A stretch of DNA of 64,000 bases from Leucothrix pacifica (GTDB lineage Bacteria > Pseudomonadota > Gammaproteobacteria > Thiotrichales > Thiotrichaceae): assembly GCF_003172875.1 (NCBI RefSeq), contig NZ_QGKM01000037.1, positions 1 through 64,000 on the forward strand, written 5' to 3'. Below are positions 9,855-18,700 of the stretch, in pieces. Position 1 is the stretch's first letter. Each line of letters opens with the position of its first letter. The notes under the pieces are model-generated. The model made no database searches, was not told the origin of the DNA, and was given only the letters and a program-made list of their open reading frames with translations. A program made the translations under genes and the position numbers.

Positions 9855-11183
9855 TTAAGGCTTCTCGAAGACAGCAATAGACTCAACGTGAGCAGTATGA
9901 GGGAACATATCCATAACACCAGCGCCAAGCAAGCGGTAACCTTGGTTATTCACCAGCTCATCAGCATCTCGTGCCAGTGTTCCGGGGTGGCAGGAAACGT
10001 AAACAATACGCTGAGCACCAAGCTTTTTAAACTGCTCAATCACCTCTTTCGCTCCGGAACGTGGCGGATCTAACAAAATGCAGTCATATTGCTGTTTCAT
10101 CCAAGGCTGTTGTTTGACATCAGAGGTCAGATCAAATGCATAGTAACTGGTATTATTAATGCCATTGGCCAGTGCCGTTTCCTTAGCACGACGTACCATG
10201 ACTGAGTCGCCCTCAACACCAACGACTTCAGCCGCATTTTGTGCGATGGGTAATGTGAAGTTGCCAAGACCACAAAACAGATCCAGGACCCTTTGTGAAC
10301 CGTCTAATTGCAGTAACACAACAGCTGTTGGAACCATCTTGCGATTGATACTGCTGTTGACCTGAAAAAAGTCCTGCGGTCCAAACGCCACCTTAGTCTT
10401 GAAGTCGGGATGTTCGTAGAATAATGACGCATTGTCCGGCCAAATACAGTGCACCGTGTTTGGCCCCTTAGGCTGTAAATACAGTTGGAAGTTATGCGCT
10501 TTAGCAAAGTCGATCAGTAATCCCTGATCCTTATCACTCAATGGCTCCAGATGACGGAACACTAAGGCTGTTGCCTCGTCACCGACGGCGACTTCAATCT
10601 GTGGAATAGTTTCTTTTGCATCCATCTGAATAATCAGATCCTGTAGATCTGTCAGTTTTTCACCAACTGACGGATGCAACACTTTGCAGGATTCGATATC
10701 GGCAAGGAATCGCCCTGCACGCTCACGAAAACCAACCAGCACTTTGCCTTTTTTACGGTTATAGCGCACACCTAAACGGGCTTTGCGACGGTATCCCCAC
10801 TGCTCGCCCGTGATCGGCTCAAAAACTTTGTCAGGTCTTACTTTACCAATGTGTTCCAGCGCATCAAGCATGGCTTTCTGCTTGTGATGAATCTGCGTTT
10901 CAACAGCCAGATGTTGCATACTGCAGCCACCACAGACCTTAAAGTGAGGACACCCCGGCTCTACGCGCTCTTCAGACGTCTCTAATACCTCAGATACATA
11001 GCCCTCATCGTATTTACGATTGATCGCGGTGTAGGTGAACATCACCTTTTCACCAGGCAAAGCACCACCCACAAAGACTGTCTTACCATCAATATGAGTA
11101 ATCCCTTTACCTTCAAGGCTCAGGGACTCGATCACCGCTTCAACTGGCTTTTGCGGTGGTCTGGGTGGTCTGCGTTTAGCCAT
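9855..11183 (-). CDS. rlmD: 23S rRNA (uracil1939-C5)-methyltransferase RlmD
   Basis: RlmD methylates U1939 of 23S rRNA using SAM. The protein has an N-terminal TRAM/OB domain, four cysteines for an Fe-S cluster (CPHFKVCGGCSMQH plus a later Cys in ESCKVLH), the SAM-binding VLDLFCGLGNFTLP, the LLDPPRSGA motif and the catalytic cysteine region VYVSCHPGTLARD. An open frame reaches 11240, but the ATG at 11183 gives the usual MAKRRPPRPP start, has AGGA 7 nt upstream and avoids overlapping the preceding gene, whose stop is 8 nt away. Confidence 0.95.
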   Translation of the reverse strand: MAKRRPPRPPQKPVEAVIESLSLEGKGITHIDGKTVFVGGALPGEKVMFTYTAINRKYDEGYVSEVLETSEERVEPGCPHFKVCGGCSMQHLAVETQIHHKQKAMLDALEHIGKVRPDKVFEPITGEQWGYRRKARLGVRYNRKKGKVLVGFRERAGRFLADIESCKVLHPSVGEKLTDLQDLIIQMDAKETIPQIEVAVGDEATALVFRHLEPLSDKDQGLLIDFAKAHNFQLYLQPKGPNTVHCIWPDNASLFYEHPDFKTKVAFGPQDFFQVNSSINRKMVPTAVVLLQLDGSQRVLDLFCGLGNFTLPIAQNAAEVVGVEGDSVMVRRAKETALANGINNTSYYAFDLTSDVKQQPWMKQQYDCILLDPPRSGAKEVIEQFKKLGAQRIVYVSCHPGTLARDADELVNNQGYRLLGAGVMDMFPHTAHVESIAVFEKP

Positions 11184-11191
11184 ATTACATC

Positions 11192-12448
11192 CTAATACGT
11201 TGGACAGGTTGCCCGATATGGAGTATTCGTTAAGCCCCAACGACTTTCGATGGGTGCGTGGGGGTCGGATGATACCTTACCCGCATTGAGATTGCTCCAC
11301 AATTGACGCAAATTGATGAATCGCTTTTGGTTAGTTGGATAAGCCGCTAAACCGCAGAAACGGTTTAACTCAGCATTCAGATGCCCCGGTATTTGATCAT
11401 GAAAAATCGCACGTGCCAGTAGTTCGATTGATACTTCATCACGTCGCAGCGCACCACCGGCATATGCAATTTTCTCAACTTCGCTGAAATACATTTTCAA
11501 ACGCTTATCACGTGATGGCGTTGAATAGTAATCATACTCCGTGCGATTCATACACTGGCGACCACCTGCACGCATTTTGCGAACATAATTCAAACCGTCA
11601 TTCACATAGTTCACCCGTTCTTTAGCAAACGCACATAAGCCGTATAAAACGCGAGTCGTTTTCTCATTAAGTGGCTCAGGGCGGCGACGTAGTTTTTTCG
11701 CAATAATGTCCGTGAAGGCGACATAGTTATAGTTCACCTGCTCAGCAATACGGTACTGTTCGTTACTGTAGCCGGGTTGCTGTTGCATTGGCTTTTTCAT
11801 GTTCTGTGGCCATTTAAAACGGCGGTAACCATCACGCATGTTCTTTTTATCCTTAGGAATAAAGAAAGGATAAGCAAATAGTCTCACCATCATCTTAGGT
11901 GAGGCTGGCGTGGTAGAACTCATGATGGAGGTCACACCCGTCTCGGTAATTCCGGTGATCTCATAGGAATGTGAGCCCGGCTCGACATACAGGTCACCCG
12001 CTTTGATGTCTGCAAGCGCGATTGGATATGTATCAAGGTGCAAGCTGCGAGTTCCGACTCTGTCAGCGACATACTTCATAAAATTACGGACGCGTTGTTG
12101 CTCAGGTAAACGATCCCATGTTTTCAAGTCATTCGTCAGCAACTCACCAGGACGCATAATATTATTGATGGCAAACGGCAGTTTGTTCTCATAGGAAAAT
12201 GCCATTCGCATGAAATAGATTGCATCTGCACAATCATGCGCGACCCGGTTATAAATAGGCTTTTTAGGGTTCATGAAAAAGTCTGTTGTCCAGTTCTCAG
12301 CAACCCATTGCTGGTAGCGTTTCTCCCACGCTTGTGACCACTGATTTTTAGTCTGCCAGATCCCCGCATTAGCAGATGACATCAGCATAAACATTGACAG
12401 GAATAGCAGTACTGCAAACGATCCTTTTGCTTTTTTTTGATTACACAT
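11192..12448 (-). CDS. Secreted protein with possible NlpC/P60-like cysteine peptidase fold
   Basis: A 418-aa protein with a signal peptide (hydrophobic stretch FAVLLFLSMFMLMSSANA, predicted cleavage after ANA). I do not recognise a named family. Two segments suggest a papain-like or NlpC/P60-type peptidase or amidase: HDCADAIYFMRM (candidate catalytic Cys) and GDLYVEPGSHSYEITGI (candidate His, with the GDL...H pattern of NlpC). The remaining C-terminal 200 residues are polar with several cysteines. It sits between a YdgA-like gene and rlmD on the same strand. The role is inferred only from the motif pattern. Confidence 0.55.
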   Translation of the reverse strand: MCNQKKAKGSFAVLLFLSMFMLMSSANAGIWQTKNQWSQAWEKRYQQWVAENWTTDFFMNPKKPIYNRVAHDCADAIYFMRMAFSYENKLPFAINNIMRPGELLTNDLKTWDRLPEQQRVRNFMKYVADRVGTRSLHLDTYPIALADIKAGDLYVEPGSHSYEITGITETGVTSIMSSTTPASPKMMVRLFAYPFFIPKDKKNMRDGYRRFKWPQNMKKPMQQQPGYSNEQYRIAEQVNYNYVAFTDIIAKKLRRRPEPLNEKTTRVLYGLCAFAKERVNYVNDGLNYVRKMRAGGRQCMNRTEYDYYSTPSRDKRLKMYFSEVEKIAYAGGALRRDEVSIELLARAIFHDQIPGHLNAELNRFCGLAAYPTNQKRFINLRQLWSNLNAGKVSSDPHAPIESRWGLTNTPYRATCPTY

Positions 12449-12480
12449 AGTTATGGTCTATTTGATTTCCTAAATGTATT

Positions 12481-13854
12481 TTATTGGTCAGTGAGTAGTT
12501 GCTTTAGTTCAGAACTTAAGTCTTCCCATGACACCCGAATATTGTTCAGCAAAAACTGCTGATGGCGAACCGCAATGTCCGCCTCAAAAGCAGCTTCATA
12601 GCGCCTCAACCAAAAACGTTGATACCAACGCTCCAGTAATGTTTGACCAGCCTCAGTCAGTACATCTCTCACTACACCAGCATCGCCACTGAGTGCTAAT
12701 TGTGGGTTTTGCTTGCTGCCTTTGGTTCCGGCCTCAAAAGCGATATGCCCGAGTTCGCCGACATCATCTTTTAATCGAGCGTTCAAGACTAGCTGACTGT
12801 GGTCATATTTAAGCATTGGCCTAAACACATCACGAGAAGATGACTGTTTGATACGGTCTGCATCACCGTACAGACTCATAATAAAATCTTGCTCTTCAGG
12901 GGTTTCTGCTCCCTCTTTCAGCGCCCACTCCGCTTGCTCGTATAAATTGGCGATTTTGGCCTGCTGACGCCAGTAGTCCAAAAAACCATCCGCAATTAAT
13001 TCTCTGAATTGCAGGTCAATACGCAATTGTCGTGCCGTCTCATTGGGATTAGACTTAAACAGCATTTGCCAGTCGCCGCTTAATGTATCATTAATAAGCC
13101 ATAATGAACCACGGCTGCTTAAATCTAATGGGATTTTTTTTCCTTGTTCGCTAAATTGAAGCATCGCCTTGTTGGCAATAATATCGATGATAGCTGCATT
13201 CGATCGACCATCCAGATCAGGGTTTTGAGTTAAACGTTGAGCAGCAATATCAACTTCCGGAATCCTTATGGATGCTCCTCCCCATGAAAGTCGGCTGTTT
13301 AATGAAGAAAAACTCAGATCATAAGCCCCATTACTCAGGTCAAAATGACCTGTCAGCATTAGCTCATCAACCCGTAGATCACGACTTTGAAAATGCTTAG
13401 CTACAAAGTGATAGTGAGCCTGATCAGAGAAATCGAGGCGAATCACCGCTTTTGGAATCTCACCATTAAACAGAGACTCAATGGTATTGGATACGACTAC
13501 ATCTGCAGCTTGGTTAACTGACACCACCCAGCGGACCGACCCAAACTGAATGCCTTCTTCATTAATGAAAACCGGCCCGTTTAAACGCTTAGCAATTAAC
13601 TTTAACTCACCGAATACTGCTTTGAATGAAGGTATTGCAAAGTTGACGGAGAGTAATGCCTCTGCACCTATCAATGTTTCTTTGTAGTCATCAACAGCCA
13701 CATCAAAGAATGGCTCACGGCTATGCGCATTGAGCGCGGCAACATAGTCATGGAAGGCTGCCTCGGATTTTTGAGAAAGATACCAACTGAAGCTACCCCA
13801 CAACACAAGCAGTGCCAGCGTACATATCAACAGTAACTTCAAATGCTGCTTCAT
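12481..13854 (-). CDS. DUF945/YdgA-like periplasmic protein
   Basis: A protein of about 457 aa with one N-terminal membrane anchor (LKLLLICTLALLVLWGSFSWYL) followed by a long, beta-rich extracytoplasmic region resembling the DUF945 (YdgA) family of unknown function. The frame is open to 13980, but the ATG at 13854 overlaps the murJ stop as ATGA, a classical coupled start, and places the anchor at the N-terminus. It is probably translated together with murJ. Confidence 0.7.
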   Translation of the reverse strand: MKQHLKLLLICTLALLVLWGSFSWYLSQKSEAAFHDYVAALNAHSREPFFDVAVDDYKETLIGAEALLSVNFAIPSFKAVFGELKLIAKRLNGPVFINEEGIQFGSVRWVVSVNQAADVVVSNTIESLFNGEIPKAVIRLDFSDQAHYHFVAKHFQSRDLRVDELMLTGHFDLSNGAYDLSFSSLNSRLSWGGASIRIPEVDIAAQRLTQNPDLDGRSNAAIIDIIANKAMLQFSEQGKKIPLDLSSRGSLWLINDTLSGDWQMLFKSNPNETARQLRIDLQFRELIADGFLDYWRQQAKIANLYEQAEWALKEGAETPEEQDFIMSLYGDADRIKQSSSRDVFRPMLKYDHSQLVLNARLKDDVGELGHIAFEAGTKGSKQNPQLALSGDAGVVRDVLTEAGQTLLERWYQRFWLRRYEAAFEADIAVRHQQFLLNNIRVSWEDLSSELKQLLTDQ

Positions 13855-15407
13855 ACGCGTAACAGCTGCCTTGGCCGTATACCCATTGCGAGTATTGCTA
13901 ACAGATATGTCAACATGGCACTCAGTACCAGACCACCCAATGCTGCAATTTTTCCAAACACTCCAGAGTCTTGCCACCAACTGTCAGCTGGATTGACATA
14001 CCAAACAACGGCTGCCATACACAAAGATGCGATGACAATTTTCATTAAATATAGTGGCCAACCAGCCGTCGCAGCAATCATGCCTTGTTTACGCAAACCG
14101 ATAAATAATAATGTGGCATTTACGAATCCGGAGATTGCGGTTGATAACGCTAATCCGGCATGAGGCCCGATAAAGCCGAGCTTGTACCATGGCAATACGA
14201 TCGCGATATTACAGACAATATTAGCAACAATCGCAATCAAACCGATTCTGACAGGTGTACGTGTATCCTGACGTGAATAGAACCCGGGCGCTAACACTTT
14301 AACCATAATAAAGGCGGGTAAACCTAAGGCATAGGTCATTAAGCTTAAACTTGCCATTTCCACATCACGCCAACCGTTGACACCATTATCAATGACCGTA
14401 GCCAAAATCGGCACCGCTAATACAATTAAGCCAACTGTTGCCGGAATCGACACCAGCAGAGACAAACGCATTGCCCAATCTAAGGTGCCTGAAAAGGCTT
14501 TACCCTCAGCGTTGGCGTGATCCCCCGATAACTTTGGCAAAATTACAGTTCCAATAGCGACACCAATCAACGCTAATGGAAACTCCACAAAACGGTCCGA
14601 GAAATACAACCAGCTGATACTGCCTGCGGTTAGTGTTGATGCAATCATTGTGTTAATGGTGATATTGAGCTGTGCGGCTGATGATCCCAATAAAGCTGGC
14701 CCCATCAGTTTCATGATTCGCTTAACCCCCTCATGCCCTTTTTTAAGACTGAAGTGTGGCACTAAGCCGAGTCGTTGAAGAAAAGGCAACTGAAAACCCG
14801 CTTGTACGATACCGCCTATAAACACCCCCCAGGCTAATGCTTCAACTGGCTCTTCAAACGCGGGTGCCCACCAGATAGCAGCAGAAATCATCACTACATT
14901 TAATAGCACTGGCGTAAACGCAGGCACCGCGAAGTTCCCGAAGGCATTCAAAATGCTGCTGAAAAACGCCGCCAGAGAGATAAACAGCATGTATGGCGCG
15001 GTGATTTTTAATAAATAAGCCGCAAGCTCTGGCTCTGCATCGGGTTTTGCTTCAAAGCCCGGCGCAAACACCATCATTAATAGCGGTGACGCAATCACGG
15101 CAATCAATGACACGATAAACAAGATTAAACCCATTAATCCGGCTACGTGGTCAATCAGGTCTTTTAACTCTTCCTTAGATTTTTTTTCTTTATATTCAGT
15201 CAGTACCGGGATGAAAGCTAATGAAAAAGCCCCCTCAGCAGATAAGCGACGCATCAGGTTTGGTATACGAAACGCCACTAAGAATGCGTCCATCGCACTG
15301 CCCATAACAAAGTAATTGGCATAAACCGCGTCACGAACCAAACCAAGTACTCGCGACATGAGTGTCATAATACTGATCACCATGCCTGATCGAAATAAGC
15401 GACTCAT
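13851..15407 (-). CDS. murJ: Lipid II flippase MurJ (MviN)
   Basis: MurJ flips lipid II across the inner membrane for peptidoglycan synthesis. The 518-aa protein has about 14 hydrophobic helices, begins MSRLFRSGMVISIMTLMSRVLGLVRD, and includes the conserved FRIPNLMRRLSAEGAFS and QDTRTPVRIG stretches. It is the first gene of a minus-strand block (murJ, YdgA-like, secreted protein, rlmD). Confidence 0.96.
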   Translation of the reverse strand: MSRLFRSGMVISIMTLMSRVLGLVRDAVYANYFVMGSAMDAFLVAFRIPNLMRRLSAEGAFSLAFIPVLTEYKEKKSKEELKDLIDHVAGLMGLILFIVSLIAVIASPLLMMVFAPGFEAKPDAEPELAAYLLKITAPYMLFISLAAFFSSILNAFGNFAVPAFTPVLLNVVMISAAIWWAPAFEEPVEALAWGVFIGGIVQAGFQLPFLQRLGLVPHFSLKKGHEGVKRIMKLMGPALLGSSAAQLNITINTMIASTLTAGSISWLYFSDRFVEFPLALIGVAIGTVILPKLSGDHANAEGKAFSGTLDWAMRLSLLVSIPATVGLIVLAVPILATVIDNGVNGWRDVEMASLSLMTYALGLPAFIMVKVLAPGFYSRQDTRTPVRIGLIAIVANIVCNIAIVLPWYKLGFIGPHAGLALSTAISGFVNATLLFIGLRKQGMIAATAGWPLYLMKIVIASLCMAAVVWYVNPADSWWQDSGVFGKIAALGGLVLSAMLTYLLAILAMGIRPRQLLRV

Positions 15408-15732
15408 CGGTTAATCCACACCTCTGCGATAAAGTGCATTACTCTTATTGTTATCATTAGTGCTGAAAGTCCTTTTTGGTTTTTTTGTTCAGTGCTACAA
15501 GGGTATACGGCATTTTACACAAGACAGCGTAAAAAGTTAGTGATCAATTTTAAAAGCTGGCAGAGTTTTTAATGATGATAATTAGTTGATTATTTTATAA
15601 TCACATTCCACTTATCAAAAAGTTCCCCCATTCACTCGCTTTTTTCTTGCCTACCCTTTCGGTATCCCCTCTAATGGTGCGCAGATACATTTTTTAGCCC
15701 CCACATAAAAATAAAAACAACGAGTTCATATA
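15408..15732. other. Divergent intergenic region between murJ and the giant OMP gene
   Basis: This is 325 bp of AT-rich DNA without a gene. It must hold the promoters of both divergent genes. A TATAAT hexamer at 15596-15601 is the best -10 candidate for the rightward gene, but no convincing -35 sits 16-18 bp upstream of it. I see no hairpin or conserved RNA. Confidence 0.5.
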
Positions 15733-18700
15733 ATGAAAATAAGAAATCGACACCTCCGGGCACTACGCTATATCGCGCCAGTATTTTGCTCGATCGCTGT
15801 TCTCTCCACTCAAGTACAAGCAGGTCCTACCATCCAACTTAATGGCGATGAGTCTCGAGACGGCATGGCTGACTCTGGTAACTTAGGTTACGTTGGAGGT
15901 AATACCCGCATTGGTGTGAGCATAGACCGCGAACTGCAAGGTCAGGTAGATATTAATCAGATCATTCATGAAGATGATAGCAGTGCAACCAGTGCCGAGG
16001 GTTGGTTTGGTTACAAAATCAAAGACGATGATAATGCGACTAAAGGTTTCCAGGGTGGTGGTGTCAAGGTTAACCACCAATGGGTGAATGACGAGTTAGA
16101 CACTGTACATAAAGTATTTGGAGCCTACGACCGCAATACGGATGACCAGGCTAAAGCAACCTTAGGTTATGGTCAGGAAACAGAAGACTTGTTTTGGTCA
16201 GGTCATGTCAGTAAAGGCATGGGCGACGAAATTGTCAATGGTGATGTAACTACGCGTGGCTACGACTATGGCGTCGGTGGTGAAGTGGGTACGTTCTTCG
16301 ATAGTACACTGACGCGTGTTCGTGGTGGTTTGGACTATGAATTTGGTACTGAGTATGCTGATGATGAAGACCGTCCGGGACAACTGACGGTGTCAGCGGG
16401 TATCGAGCAGTTCTTCCATGACACTCCACACAGTATCAGTCTGGATGTATCCGGTAACCGCAGACAAGGCGGTAATGATGCTGAAGACACTGACTTTAAC
16501 GCACGTTTAGGCTATCGCTATGAGTTCGGTGGCAATGGTGCATTCCAATCTGAGCAAACAACCCGCCGTCGCCGTGTAGAAATTCCGGGAACACCGGGCC
16601 GACCTGGCCGCGCTGCAGTTCCGGCAATACCACCCACACCTGCCATTGCTGCAACACCAGCTCGTCCTGGTCGCGCAGCGATTCCTCCGAAGTATGAGCG
16701 TCGTGCAGTACAAACACCGGGACATGAGTTTGTTAAGACAACGATGAAGCTGGAGAACGAGACCTTCTTTAAGCTGAACTCATCCGCGTTGACAGAATCT
16801 GCGAAGCGCAATCTGGATAAGATCATTTCTCAAGTGCGTGGCCATGGTTACCTTGGTGCAATTCGCATTACGGGTAACACCTGTGGCATGGGTGATCCGG
16901 TCTACGATCAGCGTTTATCCGAGAACCGTGCAAATGCTGTGCGTGATTACCTGATTGACCAAGGTTTCAACCCTGATCATTTGATTGCACGTGGTTTGGG
17001 TAAAGGCAGTCCGAAATATGATCGTTCTGATAATGACTTCAAGAACCGTCGCGTTGACTTAGAGTATGTTACAGAGCGCTCGATTCGCAAGAAGACGACC
17101 AAAACACAGTATAAAAATGTATTGGTTCAGGAAGGTCGTCCGGCAATCCCTGCACAACCTGCCCGACCTGGTCGTGCCGGACACCCTGGCCGCCCTGCTA
17201 TTCCGGCAATTCCTGCGACTCCGGGTACACCATCACGCTTTGTTTGGAAAACAGAAGTGGTTAAATCTGCTCCGATCTGGATCAAGCGTGCCCTTCGCAA
17301 TACGATTAAGCACAACAAGACCATCAGTACTTATACCACGCGTACTGCTCAGGAAGTTAAGAACGACACATTCATCATGGACAGCCGTGATGGTTTGATT
17401 GATGTCTTAAGTAATGACAGCGCTGGCGTCACCTTAGTCCGTGTGTCACAACCTGCGAATGGTACGGTGGTGATTGAAGGAAATAAAGTTCGCTACGTCC
17501 CGAACCCCGGATACAGCGGACCGGACTCATTCACCTATACTGTAAGTGATCGCGATGGAAATGAAATCACCGCAACAGTGAATGTTGATGTCCCGGTCGC
17601 AATGAATAATGTTCCTGTAACGACATCAGACACTGCTTCAACCACAGAAGATACCTTAGTGTTGATCGATGTGCTGAGCAATGACAGCGACCCTGACGGA
17701 GATACTTTGGTTATCGAAAGCACCTCCACCCCTGCCAATGGTTCGGTGCGTGTGGTTGGTGGTCAGATTGAGTACACACCTAATACCGGTTTTGATGGCG
17801 AAGATACGTTTACCTATACCGTCAATGATGGAAACGGCAATATCTCAACTTCGACGGTGACAGTTAGCGTATCGAATGTTAACGAGGCACCAAAAGCCAC
17901 TGATGACATGGTCACAACGCCAGAGAACACACCAGTGACGATCGATGCTGTTGCTAACGATACTGATGGCGATGGTGATGACTTAGTTATTACCTCGCTA
18001 AGTAATCCGGCAAATGGACAGGTTGCGATTGTTAACAACCAAATCGTGTACACACCTGATGATGGCTTCTTTGGAAGTGATAGCTTCACCTACACAATTA
18101 CTGATAATCAGGGCCATGATGTCACTGCGAACGTAACAGTCAATGTGACTGACGTTAATGTAACGCCAGTTCCTGTTAATGACATGCGTACTACGCCAGA
18201 GAATACTCCGGTAACAATCGCAGTGCTTGATAATGACAGCGATCCTGATGGTGATCCGCTAACTATCACAAGTACTACTAATCCGTCTAACGGCTCAGTG
18301 AGTATCGTTGGTGATGAGATTGTTTACACACCTAATACGGGTTACTTCGGTTCTGATAGCTTCCAGTACACTATTTCTGATGGTCAAGGTCACTCTGAAA
18401 CGGCAACTGTTACTATCGAAGTAACCGATGTGAACATGACGCCGGTAGCCGCTGATGACATGCGTACTACGCCTGAGAACACTCCGGTAACAATCGCAGT
18501 GCTTGATAATGACAGCGATCCTGATGGTGACCCACTAACCATCACAGACACTACAAGCCCAGTTAATGGTTCAGTGAGCATTGTTGGGGATGAGATAGTT
18601 TATACACCTAACACTAACTACTCCGGTCCTGACAGCTTCCAGTACACCATCTCTGATGGCCAAGGTCACTCTGAGACTGCCACGGTTAACATCGAAGTAA

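Noticed and set aside
16496-17398. Several overlapping antisense open frames inside the PGR-linker region of the giant OMP gene
   Set aside because: They are shadows caused by the GC-biased, repetitive linker codons. None has a ribosome site or domain.
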